The position numbers were made by a program, and so were the translations under genes. DNA of 64,000 nucleotides from Maricaulis salignorans (lineage in GTDB: Bacteria; Pseudomonadota; Alphaproteobacteria; Caulobacterales; Aquidulcibacteraceae): the NCBI GenBank assembly GCA_945891505.1, contig CAMDDL010000003.1, positions 62,001-126,000 on the forward strand, given 5' to 3'. Shown in pieces: positions 35,554 to 44,425 of this stretch. Numbering within the stretch: the first letter of the stretch is position 1; the number at the start of each line of letters is the position of its first letter. The notes beneath the pieces are model-generated. The model ran no database searches and was not told the DNA's origin. It saw only the letters and a list, made by a program, of their open reading frames with translations.

Positions 35554-35871
35554 CTAGATCGAACCCTTTTCCTCAACCACCAGAATCCGGGCGGCACCCA
35601 CAGGGCTCGCAATATGCTCATCGCCAATTTGGGCGACAAAAACATCATTCGGGCCAAGACGTACGGTCTTTTCGACGCCTTCTGTGCGATAAGACATGTC
35701 GACATAGCCATCGACAACCATAAAAACTTCTACGCCGGTATTGGTGTGCCAGATGTAGGGCTTGTCCGTCCAATGCAGGCGGACTGTAGCCCCGGCAATC
35801 TCAGCCAAGTCACGCGCACCCCAAGCCCGCTCTGCGGTAAATTGGGTGATGTCTTGATGGATTTCAGCCAT
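35554..35871 (-). CDS. small cupin-domain protein
   Basis: A 105-residue single-domain cupin. The sequence IWHTNTGVEVFMVVDGYVDMSYR (split over 41-63) holds the conserved HxnxxE-type metal pattern and the GxV turn. The function is unknown; small cupins are diverse. I prefer ATG 35871 to a TTG at 35892. It overlaps the end of the pyrimidine nucleotidase gene by 8 bases, so translation is coupled. Confidence 0.85.
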   Translation of the reverse strand: MAEIHQDITQFTAERAWGARDLAEIAGATVRLHWTDKPYIWHTNTGVEVFMVVDGYVDMSYRTEGVEKTVRLGPNDVFVAQIGDEHIASPVGAARILVVEEKGSI

Positions 35872-36586
35872 GTTGGGTTCCAGCTTCGACAACTGCTTCC
35901 AAGAAAGCGGTTAGGTCGTTGGTCATGTGATGCACATGATCGGGCGTTTCATCGACGGGTCCGGCAGGGCGACCATCCAAGGGCTCATGGCTCCAATCCT
36001 TCCAAGACCAGACGAGGATGGTGGAAAAACCTAGATCATGGGCGGTTAGCAAATTGCGCGACAAATCTTCAACCATGACGGCCTTGGTAGGCTCAACCAC
36101 ATGGCGGTCAATCAGAACATCAAACGCTTCACGCTTGGGCTTGGGCACATAGCCGGTGGCCTCAATGTCAAACAAATCGTGGAAGACGTTCTCTAAGCCC
36201 AAAGCTATCAGCGTGCGCTCTGCATGGCCACGAGAGCCATTGGTGAACACCATCTTCCGGCCCGGCAAAGCCTCAATTGCCGCCCGCAATTTCGGGGCGG
36301 GCACGACAGGGCTGTAGTCGAGATCATGGACGTAATCGAGGAAGGCGCTGGCGGGCATATTATGCTCGCGCATCATGCCGTTCAACGTCGTGCCATAGGT
36401 CGTGTAATAATGCTTCTGCTTGGCCTTTGCCGTGTCATAGTCGAGACCCAGATAGCTGCCGACAAATTCAGTCATGCGCTCGTCAATTTGGGCGAATAAA
36501 TCACATTCGGCGGGATAAAGCGTATTGTCGAGATCAAAGACCCAATCTTCGGCCTCATAAAGTCGGGTCAGGGGGCGTGTGGTCAT
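35864..36586 (-). CDS. HAD-family pyrimidine 5'-nucleotidase
   Basis: A 240-residue HAD hydrolase. Motif I is D18-L-D20-NTLYP with the Asp nucleophile, motif II is the [10 protein letters not shown] region, and motif IV is [12 protein letters not shown]. It resembles yeast Sdt1-like pyrimidine nucleotidases, and this argB neighbour is conserved in Caulobacterales. The ATG overlaps the argB stop (ATGA, 36583-36586). Cytoplasmic. Confidence 0.89.
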   Translation of the reverse strand: MTTRPLTRLYEAEDWVFDLDNTLYPAECDLFAQIDERMTEFVGSYLGLDYDTAKAKQKHYYTTYGTTLNGMMREHNMPASAFLDYVHDLDYSPVVPAPKLRAAIEALPGRKMVFTNGSRGHAERTLIALGLENVFHDLFDIEATGYVPKPKREAFDVLIDRHVVEPTKAVMVEDLSRNLLTAHDLGFSTILVWSWKDWSHEPLDGRPAGPVDETPDHVHHMTNDLTAFLEAVVEAGTQHG

Positions 36587-37512
36587 GAGCGAATAAGGGT
36601 TCCAGAGCCTGAGTCAGTGAAAAGTTCGTTGAGGATGGCGTGGGGCGTGCGGCCATCGAGAATAACCACGGCCTCAACGCCCGATTCAATTGCCGTGATG
36701 GCTGTCTCTAATTTAGGGATCATCCCGCCATTCGCAACGCCAGACGCCATCAAGGCCCGCGCGTCCGCAATCGTCATTTCCGGGATCAGATTGCCATTGC
36801 CATCCTTCACCCCTTCAATATCGGTCAATAACAAGAAGCGCTTAGCATGGAGCGAGCCTGCCAGTGCCCCAGCAGCCGTATCGGCATTGATATTAAACGT
36901 GGCACCCGCTGGGTCCACGCCGATGGGCGCAACAACCGGCACATAATCCTGCTCGGCCTTAATTAAGGTCATGACCAATTGGGCGTCGACTTCTTTTGGA
37001 TCGCCGACAAAGCCCAGATCGACCACTTGCTCAATCCGGCTTTCAGGGTCCTTGCGCGTACGCACGACCTTTTCGACCGTGAATAGGCGTGCATCCTTGC
37101 CCGAAAGGCCAACGCCGCGCACGTCGGCTTCCCGGCCTGCTTGGGTGATCAAATGCGCCAATTGCTTATTGACCGCACCCGACAGCACCATTTCCGCGAT
37201 TTCCATCGTGGCCGTATCGGTGACGCGCAGGCCGTCAACAAACTCAGACTTCACCCCTGCCCGGTTCAGCATAGCGCTAATTTGTGGCCCCCCGCCATGC
37301 ACGACAACCGGGTGAATGCCGACGAGCTTCAATAACACCACATCCGCCGCAAAGCGCTGGGCAGTCGCTTCATCGCCCATCGCATGGCCGCCATATTTGA
37401 TCACCACCGTCTCGCGGTCATAGCGTTGAATAAAGGGCAGCGCCTCGGCCAAGGTTTTGGCGGTTGCAAAAGCAGTCTCAGCTTTGCTGGGGGCGGCAGT
37501 ATCAGCAGTCAT
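36583..37512 (-). CDS. argB: N-acetylglutamate kinase
   Basis: A 309-residue amino-acid kinase, the second step of arginine synthesis. KYGGHAMGD (about 39-47) and [13 protein letters not shown] (about 70-82) form the phosphate and substrate sites; [15 protein letters not shown] carries the later conserved part, and [11 protein letters not shown] is near the end. Length is typical of the arginine-sensitive form. It is the first gene of the argB-nucleotidase-cupin-csaA-dapD run. Confidence 0.96.
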   Translation of the reverse strand: MTADTAAPSKAETAFATAKTLAEALPFIQRYDRETVVIKYGGHAMGDEATAQRFAADVVLLKLVGIHPVVVHGGGPQISAMLNRAGVKSEFVDGLRVTDTATMEIAEMVLSGAVNKQLAHLITQAGREADVRGVGLSGKDARLFTVEKVVRTRKDPESRIEQVVDLGFVGDPKEVDAQLVMTLIKAEQDYVPVVAPIGVDPAGATFNINADTAAGALAGSLHAKRFLLLTDIEGVKDGNGNLIPEMTIADARALMASGVANGGMIPKLETAITAIESGVEAVVILDGRTPHAILNELFTDSGSGTLIRS

Positions 37513-37620
37513 AGGCGTTAGATTCCCAAAGGGCTCAAAGGCAGGGCGATCGCTTTAGCGGGCTACGCCCCTCACGCCAAGCTGTTTGGGCGTTTGAGTC
37601 ATGATGCCCGGCATACAGGT

Positions 37621-38487
37621 TTAGCGAAACGTCTTCACCTCAAAACGCCCCGTATGGGTCGCAATTCCCCGCTTCATGCCTTCGCTGACATAAGGCGTGG
37701 AGACATTGCCCATGGCGTCCACGGCGATCAGGCCACCGTCGCCGCCTTGGGTTTCCATGTCGGCTAAAGCTCCGGCGCAAGCTGAAGCCAAGGTCTGGCC
37801 ACCATAGCGGACGCGGGCGGAGATGTCGGCGGCAACGGCGGCGCGCATGAAATATTCGCCTTGGCCGGAACAAGAAACTGCGACGCGCTCATCCGCCCAA
37901 GTCCCGGCCCCGATCAAAGGCGTATCGCCGACACGACCGGGCATTTTGTTTAGGAGGCCACCGGTTGAAGTAGCCGCCGCCAAGCGGCCCGCAATATCGC
38001 GCGCCACAGCACCGACCGTGCCATGCGCCAACTCGCCGGGTTCAACCGGTCGGCGAACGGCTGGGGTGTAGTAGGCGGCAGGGTCTTCGATCTCTTCGAG
38101 GCCCATCTCGTGCGCGAAAGCCTTAGCCCCAGTGCCAACCAGCAACACATGCGGCGTCTTGTCCATCACCGCACGGGCAGCCATGATCGGCGAGCGAAAA
38201 CCAACCAAAGCCCCAACCGCCCCTGCGCGTCGAAGCGCGCCGTCCATCACGGCAGCATCGAGCTCGTACTCGCCATTGGCATTGGCCGAGGCACCCTTGC
38301 CCGCAACGTGGAAGCCGGAGTCTTCCAACTCCCGCACCATGGAGACCACCACGTCGAGCGCGGACAGGCCTTCTTCCAGCATATCTGCGCCACGCTTGAG
38401 AACTTCCGCCATATGGGCTTCTTCCCGGTCATAGGTGCGTCCGCGAGCAGGCCCTGCGCCGCCATGAAGTGCCAATGCCCAAGCCAT
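37621..38487 (-). CDS. isoaspartyl peptidase/L-asparaginase (Ntn hydrolase)
   Basis: A 288-residue plant-type asparaginase precursor. Autoprocessing should occur before T157 in GELAHGTVGAVARD; most family members have HDTVG, so the Gly at 156 is a small variation. The N-terminal HGGAGPA and the later GNVSTPYVSEGMKRG substrate region are intact. It cleaves isoaspartyl peptides or asparagine. It has its own promoter region upstream (128 bases), shared with the divergent quinone oxidoreductase. Confidence 0.91.
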   Translation of the reverse strand: MAWALALHGGAGPARGRTYDREEAHMAEVLKRGADMLEEGLSALDVVVSMVRELEDSGFHVAGKGASANANGEYELDAAVMDGALRRAGAVGALVGFRSPIMAARAVMDKTPHVLLVGTGAKAFAHEMGLEEIEDPAAYYTPAVRRPVEPGELAHGTVGAVARDIAGRLAAATSTGGLLNKMPGRVGDTPLIGAGTWADERVAVSCSGQGEYFMRAAVAADISARVRYGGQTLASACAGALADMETQGGDGGLIAVDAMGNVSTPYVSEGMKRGIATHTGRFEVKTFR

Positions 38488-38615
38488 GAAACGCTCCTTA
38501 TGCGCTGGGTGCCAGAGGGGTCACCCAAGAAAAATGAGAAATGAGACATGATCCTCTAGTGCGAAGCGTCAGGCTTCGCTATGCCTTTCAAAACAGATTG
38601 CTCAGGAGAAACATC

Positions 38616-39611
38616 ATGAAGGCGCTTTTGTCCCACACCCCCGGTATGCCCGAGACCCTCAGCTTGGCGGAATTGCCCGATCCAGTTGCTGGCAAAGGCG
38701 ACGTTATCCTCGATGTGAAAGCAGTTGGCATCAATTATCCTGACGTTTTGATCATTCAGGACAAGTACCAGTTCAAGCCAGAGCGCCCGTTTGCACCCGG
38801 TGGGGAAGTCTCCGGCGTCGTCTCGGTTGTTGGCGAAGGCGTCACCCACCTCAAAGTTGGTGACCGCGTGATTGGCTCGACCGGTTGGGGCGGCTTGGCA
38901 GAAAAAATTGCTTTGCCAGCCGCGCGCTGCATTCCCATCCCTGACACCATGCCGTTTGATGAGGCCGCTGCCTTCATCATGACCTATGGCACCAGCCATT
39001 ATGGCCTGAAGGATCGTGGCCACCTGAAGGCTGGCGAGACATTGCTGGTTCTAGGTGCAGCTGGCGGGGTTGGCCTTGCTGCGGTTGAGCTTGGTAAAGC
39101 CATGGGCGCGAAAGTGATTGCTGCCTGCTCCACCCAAGAAAAAGTCGACGTCTGCCTCGCCCATGGCGCAGATGAAGGCATTGTCTATCCAACTGGTGAA
39201 TTTGACGCTGAAGGCAAAAAGGCCTTGGCAGACCTGTTCAAAAAAGCCTGCGGCCCTAATGGCGCGGATGTGATTTATGATGGCGTTGGTGGAGCCTATG
39301 CTGAGGCCAGCTTGCGCGCCATTGGATGGGAAGGCCGTTTCTTGGTCATCGGCTTCCCAGCTGGCATTCCTTCCATTCCGCTGAACCTCACCCTTTTGAA
39401 GTCCTGCCAGATTGTTGGTGTCTTCTGGGGCGCATTTACTGCGCGCAACCCAAAGGCGAATCAGGAGAACATCGCCGAACTGATGGCGCTGTATGCGGCA
39501 GGCAAAATCAAACCGCATGTCTCTGCACACTTCCCATTGGATAAGGGCGCTGAAGCGATTCGCCATTTGATGGATCGGAAGGCCACTGGAAAGGTTGTTG
39601 TAACTTTATGA
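38616..39611 (+). CDS. NADPH:quinone oxidoreductase-like MDR protein
   Basis: A 331-residue zinc-free medium-chain dehydrogenase. The N-terminal half carries VGINYPDVLIIQDKYQ and PFAPGGEVSGVV; the Rossmann motif LGAAGGVGLAAVEL follows at about 145-158. CAGGAGAA precedes the ATG at 38616; an in-frame start at 38541 lies in the promoter. It overlaps the small monooxygenase gene (ATGA), so the two form an operon with the SDR and transporter genes downstream. The substrate is unknown. Confidence 0.91.
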   Translation: MKALLSHTPGMPETLSLAELPDPVAGKGDVILDVKAVGINYPDVLIIQDKYQFKPERPFAPGGEVSGVVSVVGEGVTHLKVGDRVIGSTGWGGLAEKIALPAARCIPIPDTMPFDEAAAFIMTYGTSHYGLKDRGHLKAGETLLVLGAAGGVGLAAVELGKAMGAKVIAACSTQEKVDVCLAHGADEGIVYPTGEFDAEGKKALADLFKKACGPNGADVIYDGVGGAYAEASLRAIGWEGRFLVIGFPAGIPSIPLNLTLLKSCQIVGVFWGAFTARNPKANQENIAELMALYAAGKIKPHVSAHFPLDKGAEAIRHLMDRKATGKVVVTL

Positions 39612-39931
39612 CCGAACCAAAGCCTCCCGGCGCTGTAATTGTCGCCGGGACTTTTCGGGCAAGGCGGGGTGTTACCTTGCCCGTTCTGGCAGCGATGGCA
39701 GCTATGTCGACAGCATCGCGCGCCGAAGAAGGGTGTGAACTTTATACCTATGCTGTTGATGCGTTTGATCCAATGACCATTCGCGTCTTTGAAATCTGGA
39801 CAGATATGGCGTCGTTTATACGCCATCGTGAAGCCAATCACACAAAGATCTGGCGTGGAAAGTGGAATGATCTTGGACTTGGCGATGCCAATCTGACCTC
39901 GTACGAGATCGACGAAAAAGCACCGCTTTAG
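39608..39931 (+). CDS. antibiotic biosynthesis monooxygenase-fold protein (ABM)
   Basis: A 107-residue ferredoxin-like fold protein. The ABM pattern is seen in VIVAGTFRARRG near the start, CELYTYAVDAFDP in the middle, and the W-D-x-FIRHRE helix. Family members are cofactor-free monooxygenases acting on quinols or heme. It overlaps the MDR gene start-to-stop and is 31 bases before the SDR, so the three are likely cotranscribed. Specific activity unknown. Confidence 0.77.
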   Translation: MTEPKPPGAVIVAGTFRARRGVTLPVLAAMAAMSTASRAEEGCELYTYAVDAFDPMTIRVFEIWTDMASFIRHREANHTKIWRGKWNDLGLGDANLTSYEIDEKAPL

Positions 39932-39962
39932 ACGGTGTCTCATAAACTCAGGGAGTGAAGCC

Positions 39963-40817
39963 ATGGTTGGACGCGTGAAGGACAAGGTTATTGTCGTGAC
40001 AGGGGCTGCCAGTGGCATCGGCCTCGGCACGGTCGAACGCTTGATAGAAGAAGGTGCCTTTGTTTTGGCGGCCGACATCCAAGATGAAAAAGGCGCGAAC
40101 CTAGAAGCCCGTTTCAAAGACAAGCTGATCTATCGCCATTGCGATGTCACCGATGAAGCCCAAGTCAAAGCCATTCTAGACCAAGCGGCAGACCATTTTG
40201 GCGGTGTCGACGGCCTGTTCAACAATGCAGGCTCAGCCGGCGTCATGAGCCCCTTGGAAGAGGTTGAGTCCAAGGACTGGAAAGCGATTTTCGACATACT
40301 CGTCACCTCGGTCTTTTACGGCACCAAGCATGCCGTGCCACATCTGGCCAAGCGCGGCGGCGGCGCGATCGTCAACACTGCCTCCATCGCGGGCCTTGAG
40401 GCTGGTTGGGGTCCGATTGCCTATTCCACAGCAAAGGCGGCTGTGATCCATTTCAGCAAAGTCGCCGCTGCCCAGTTGTGTACGAAAAATATCCGGGTCA
40501 ATGCGATCTGCCCGGGCCTGATCGCCACCTCAATCTTTGGCACTGCCCTTGGTATGCCACGCGAACAAGCCGATCAATTGGCGGCTCTCATCGCCCATCA
40601 AGGTGGTGCTGCTCAACCGATTGGCCGGGCAGGTCAGCCGAGTGATATTGCTGAAGCCGTCCTCATGTTCATGAGTGATGCGGGCAGCTTTATGACGGGT
40701 ACGCATCTGATTGTTGACGGCGGCATCACGGTTGGTCCGCGCCACGCCTGGGACCCCGCTGCCCCCTCCCCCATGGCTTCGATCTTTGGTGATGCCGTAC
40801 CGACACCACAGGGCTAG
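39963..40817 (+). CDS. short-chain dehydrogenase/reductase
   Basis: A 284-residue classical SDR. The cofactor motif TGAASGIG is at 13-20, NNAG at 87-90 and the catalytic pair Y154/K158 in YSTAK. The DxD-like acidic residue after beta 2 (DIQDE) suggests NAD over NADP. An AGGGAG site precedes the ATG. It lies in an operon with the MDR reductase, ABM protein and EamA transporter. The substrate is unknown. Confidence 0.91.
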   Translation: MVGRVKDKVIVVTGAASGIGLGTVERLIEEGAFVLAADIQDEKGANLEARFKDKLIYRHCDVTDEAQVKAILDQAADHFGGVDGLFNNAGSAGVMSPLEEVESKDWKAIFDILVTSVFYGTKHAVPHLAKRGGGAIVNTASIAGLEAGWGPIAYSTAKAAVIHFSKVAAAQLCTKNIRVNAICPGLIATSIFGTALGMPREQADQLAALIAHQGGAAQPIGRAGQPSDIAEAVLMFMSDAGSFMTGTHLIVDGGITVGPRHAWDPAAPSPMASIFGDAVPTPQG

Positions 40818-40829
40818 TTCAGATACGCG

Positions 40830-41759
40830 ATGGATCAGACCGCTAGCCCAGCCAAAAAACTGCCGCTCTCACCTAATGGCATTGGCGCACTTTGGATGTT
40901 GGGATCCGCGGTCGGGTTCTTGATCATGGCAGTATTGGCCAAAGGCCTTGGCTCGACGACCAGTGTTGCCATGCTGATTTTTTGGCGATCCTTGGCTGGC
41001 GTGGTGGCGGTTTTGCCGTTTGCCCTGATGGCCGGGCCAAAGGTTTGGAAGACCAGCAGGCCCGGCAAGCTTTTGCTGCGCTCTAGCTATGGCACGATTG
41101 GTTTTTTTGCGGGCTTTTACGCCCTCGTGCATTTGCCTCTGGCGCAAAGCCAAGCTTTGAGCTTTTCACGCACCCTGTTCATGACCATTCTGGCGGTCGT
41201 AATCTTGAAGGAAAAAGTGGCTTGGCGGCGCTGGACCGCCGTCGGGATAGGCTTCCTTGGTATCTTAATGATGACCAAGCCAGACTTCTCTAGCCATGCG
41301 ACCGCCGTTGATCCGGCAACCTTGGCAGCACTTGTCTCGGCACTTGCCTTCGCGTTTGCTCTAGTAACCGTCAAGGATCTGACCAAGGATCATTCGTCGC
41401 TGACCCTGGTGGTCTATGGCAATGTGTTCACGACTTTGGCTGGTCTACCTTTCCTCATCCTCGACCCGGTTTTGCCAGATATGAAGACGATGGCCCTTCT
41501 GATCGCGATGGGCTTTGCTGGGGTTGCCGCGCAATCCTGCTATGTGCGTGCCTTGTCAACTGGGGACGCCTCTCTGATGGGCCTGATTGATTATATTCGC
41601 TTGCCCTTGGTGGCCGGGGCTGGGGTGATTTTCTTCAACGAAATCCCCGACGCATTGGCGATGGTCGGCGCGGCGATTGTCATTATCTCCACCCTTTACA
41701 TTACCATTCGCGATGGGCGAACCAACTCAGTCAAGCCGCCTGCCCCGCCACCAGCCTAG
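40830..41759 (+). CDS. EamA/DMT-superfamily transporter
   Basis: A 309-residue transporter with about ten predicted transmembrane helices and two EamA repeats, each followed by a hydrophobic helix pair. The N-terminus has a short cytoplasmic lead (MDQTASPAKKLPLSPNG). Members export metabolites or amino acids. It follows the SDR by 12 bases, so it is probably in the same operon. Its last 29 bases overlap the end of the lysoplasmalogenase gene on the other strand. Confidence 0.89.
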   Translation: MDQTASPAKKLPLSPNGIGALWMLGSAVGFLIMAVLAKGLGSTTSVAMLIFWRSLAGVVAVLPFALMAGPKVWKTSRPGKLLLRSSYGTIGFFAGFYALVHLPLAQSQALSFSRTLFMTILAVVILKEKVAWRRWTAVGIGFLGILMMTKPDFSSHATAVDPATLAALVSALAFAFALVTVKDLTKDHSSLTLVVYGNVFTTLAGLPFLILDPVLPDMKTMALLIAMGFAGVAAQSCYVRALSTGDASLMGLIDYIRLPLVAGAGVIFFNEIPDALAMVGAAIVIISTLYITIRDGRTNSVKPPAPPPA

Positions 41760-42435
41760 AACCCCACTCGTTTAGAATGCCCAGCGTAATCAGGGCTTGG
41801 CCACCATAATAGAGGGTCCAGACGGCAGGGCTGGTTACTCGGTGCCACGGCGATTCTAGGCTCAGCGCGAACATTTCCACGCCCAAGATCATGTCCGAAG
41901 TCGCAAAAGCGATCACGCCAATCACGACATAAGTAACGTACGGCCCGGTAGGCAGAGCGAGGGCGGAAAAGCACATGCCTAAAATGATCAGGAAGTAGAT
42001 GGTCAGCGGGCCTTTCATGGCGCCTAAATGCGGCCACAAGACCCTAAACAAGAGACTGGCACTGGTTAGCAGCAAAGCAAGCGCGGCGGCGATCTGCCAA
42101 GCCCCAAAGCCGTCCTTAAACGCACCAAACTCAAGAAACAGCGGGATGTAACAGCCATGCGCAATCGCAAAAGCAACTACCCCAGCCATAAAGCGCTTCT
42201 CGCCCGGCCCTGCCAGCAACAAGTCTCCCACCGCACTGGCAGCCAAAGCAAACAATAGGAAGCTTGGGCCCTGCGCTTGCCACACGACCAAGGCAAGGCC
42301 CGCAACCGCAGCTGTCTTCATGAAGCTTCGAACCGGATTAGCCGCCTGCTTGTTGAAGACGAGGCCATAGAGCACCGCTGCAACGGCCGAGAACAGCCAC
42401 AACCAAACCATGGGTTCCGAAAAGTTAACTAGCAT
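41731..42435 (-). CDS. lysoplasmalogenase-like (YhhN/TMEM86) membrane protein
   Basis: A 234-residue protein with about eight transmembrane helices and the YhhN pattern. In the middle lies GDLLLAGPGEKRFMAGVVAFAIAH, and near the end SDMILGVEMFALS. Family members hydrolyse lysoplasmalogens or related ether lipids. I choose ATG 42435, which has GGAGG at good spacing; upstream starts lie in the SDR gene. It is 4 bases after the SDR stop, so the two are coupled. Confidence 0.86.
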   Translation of the reverse strand: MLVNFSEPMVWLWLFSAVAAVLYGLVFNKQAANPVRSFMKTAAVAGLALVVWQAQGPSFLLFALAASAVGDLLLAGPGEKRFMAGVVAFAIAHGCYIPLFLEFGAFKDGFGAWQIAAALALLLTSASLLFRVLWPHLGAMKGPLTIYFLIILGMCFSALALPTGPYVTYVVIGVIAFATSDMILGVEMFALSLESPWHRVTSPAVWTLYYGGQALITLGILNEWGSRLVAGQAA

Positions 42436-42439
42436 AGTC

Positions 42440-43192
42440 TCAGCCTCCAACGCGGAGGGACAGGCCACCATCGACGGAAAGACCTTGGCCGGTGATAAAT
42501 CCCGCGTCATCGCTGGCAAGAAAAAGCGCGACTTTGGCGATATCGTTGGGTTCGCCCAAGCGGCGCAAGACGGCCTTGTTTGCCCACGTATCTGCAATCT
42601 CTGGCCGTTTATCCCAAAGGCCTTGGGTCATGCCGGTTCGAATAGCACCGGGCAGCAACCAATTGGCGGTGACACCAAATTTGCCGAGCTCAATGGCCAA
42701 AGCGCGGGTAAAGCCTTGCACGCCAGATTTAGAGGCAGAGTAGGCGGCAAGCCCCATACCGCTGCCTTCAGCCATAACAGATGCCGTGTTGATGATGCGG
42801 CCAGCTTGACTGGTTTTCAGATCGGGGATGGCGGCACGCGTGAGGCGGAACATCGCGCGGAGGTTCACGTCCAGGGTGCGATCCCAGTCCTCATCGCTGG
42901 TTCTCTCAACCAAGCTATTGGTCGCAATGCCGGCGTTGTTGAACAAGATGTCGACACCGCCCAGATGCGTGCGCGCCGCCTGTAGGATTTGGTCTGGTGC
43001 ATCAGCATCGGCCACCGATTGGCCGTGCGCGGTGATTCCTGAGCCTTGAAAGGCTGCATCCAAACGCTCGCCCGGCAAGTCTACGGCGAGGACGGCTGCC
43101 CCTTCGCTGGCAAACAAATGCGCGGTAGCCAATCCAATGCCAGAGGCTGCCCCCGTAATAATGGCCCGACGGCCAGCCAATCGTTGAGTCAA
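42440..43192 (-). CDS. short-chain dehydrogenase/reductase with a probable TTG start
   Basis: A 250-residue SDR. The cofactor motif TGAASGIG is at 13-20, NNAG at 85-88 and the catalytic Y151/K155 in YSASK. The best start is TTG at 43192, giving MTQRLAG, because AAGGGA sits 8 bases upstream; an earlier TTG at 43219 has no clear ribosome site. The substrate is unknown. It precedes the lysoplasmalogenase-like gene by 4 bases. Confidence 0.89.
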   Translation of the reverse strand: MTQRLAGRRAIITGAASGIGLATAHLFASEGAAVLAVDLPGERLDAAFQGSGITAHGQSVADADAPDQILQAARTHLGGVDILFNNAGIATNSLVERTSDEDWDRTLDVNLRAMFRLTRAAIPDLKTSQAGRIINTASVMAEGSGMGLAAYSASKSGVQGFTRALAIELGKFGVTANWLLPGAIRTGMTQGLWDKRPEIADTWANKAVLRRLGEPNDIAKVALFLASDDAGFITGQGLSVDGGLSLRVGG

Positions 43193-43269
43193 AAAAATAT
43201 CCCTTCTCTGCGTCTGCAAAGAAGGGATAGTAGATTAGTTCGCAGTGTCGATGGAAAAAAACGTATGCG

Positions 43270-43359
43270 TCGGTTGAACTGCAGTCCGCAGACCCTGGAG
43301 GGGGGCTGGGGGGGCTGTTGGGAAACCAGAACCTGCGAGATGTTCTGCTGTCCAACCGA
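43270..43359. other. structured G-rich intergenic region, possible RNA or DNA element
   Basis: The 323-base gap between the divergent SDR (start 43192) and dapF (start 43516) has no gene I can support. It holds an inverted repeat TCGGTTG (43270-43276) with CAACCGA (43353-43359), an inner hairpin CAGAAC (43327-43332) with GTTCTG (43342-43347), and G-runs at 43300-43305, 43308-43314 and 43320-43322 that fit a G-quadruplex. It may be a small RNA or regulatory fold, or chance. Confidence 0.35.
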
Positions 43360-43515
43360 CAATGACGTTATCGACCCCGCTTGTGGCGCGATCTGGGTGC
43401 AAATGCGGCGGAACCGGGGCATTGCATTAATTATTTGTCATTTAACATCACCAAAGCATGAAGATGGTTTCTACTTGGTGCTTTACTTCAAGTCAAATGA
43501 GCCTAAACACACGAC

Positions 43516-44349
43516 ATGAAATTCGCAAAAATGAATGGTCTTGGTAATGAGATCGCCGTGTTAGATGCGCGCGACCGCCCACTGACCTTAAATGCCAGCG
43601 CGGTGGAGGCCCTAGCCGTTCCCGGAAAAGGAATTGGCTTTGACCAGCTAATGGTCCTCCTGCCGCCCAAAAACCCGCTGGCAGACGTCTATACTGAGAT
43701 TTGGAATGCCGACGGGTCCAAGGTTGCCGCGTGCGGCAACGGCTTTCGCTGTGTCGCATGGTATGTGATGCGGGAGATGAACCGAGAGAATCTGGTGATC
43801 GAGACAGAGGCCGGCCTTCTGGGAGCAATCAGTGTCGGCCCCAATAGGATCAGCGTCGATATGGGTGAACCTATTTTTGACTGGGAGCGTGTTCCCATGT
43901 CTGAACGCATGGATACAGTCCGTATTGAGCTGCAAGTTGGCCCGATCGACGATCCAGTCTTGCATGGCCCGGGCGTGGTCAGCATGGGCAACCCCCACTG
44001 CGTCTTTTTCGTCCAAGATGCGGAGCTCGCCCCGGTCGAAGCCGTTGGGCCGATGATTGAGTATCACCCCCTATTCCCTGAGCGCACCAATGTTGGCTTT
44101 GCAGAGATTGTGGCGCGCGATCATATTCGCCTGCGGGTTTGGGAACGCGGCGCTGGCCTGACGAAAGCCTGCGGCACCGGGGCGTGTGCGGCGCTGGTGG
44201 CCGCGGTGAGGCGTCGTCTATGCGACCGTACCGCCACCGTACAGGTTGATGGCGGCATGCTTCAGATCGAATGGCGGGAGAGCGACAATCACGTCATCAT
44301 GACCGGGGCAGTTGCCCTTGAATCTGAAGGCACCCTAAGCGGAAATTAG
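43516..44349 (+). CDS. dapF: diaminopimelate epimerase
   Basis: A 277-residue epimerase converting LL- to meso-diaminopimelate, the last common step to lysine and peptidoglycan. The two catalytic cysteines are C73 (AACGNGFRC) and C219 (KACGTGACAA). Normal length. Purine gene purA follows 76 bases later. dapD and dapE lie about 8-11 kb away in the amino-acid block, so the pathway is split. The ATG is at 43516; the ribosome site is weak. Confidence 0.96.
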   Translation: MKFAKMNGLGNEIAVLDARDRPLTLNASAVEALAVPGKGIGFDQLMVLLPPKNPLADVYTEIWNADGSKVAACGNGFRCVAWYVMREMNRENLVIETEAGLLGAISVGPNRISVDMGEPIFDWERVPMSERMDTVRIELQVGPIDDPVLHGPGVVSMGNPHCVFFVQDAELAPVEAVGPMIEYHPLFPERTNVGFAEIVARDHIRLRVWERGAGLTKACGTGACAALVAAVRRRLCDRTATVQVDGGMLQIEWRESDNHVIMTGAVALESEGTLSGN

Positions 44350-44425
44350 GCAGATCGCAGCCTGATAGCTTGACGAGTTCGCCCTCAGACCCCAAGCACC
44401 CCGCGCAAGCAGGGAGTTTAGACTC

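Noticed and set aside
37621-38487. His-Gly in place of His-Asp before the catalytic Thr of the isoaspartyl peptidase as a sign of inactivation
   Set aside because: The nucleophile T157 and the rest of the active-site pattern are intact; the substitution occurs within the variation of the family and does not by itself indicate loss.
43193-43515. Possibility that the gap before dapF encodes the 4.5S signal recognition particle RNA
   Set aside because: I see no GGTCAGG or GGAAGCAGCC-type conserved loop sequence, so the structured element is kept only as unassigned.
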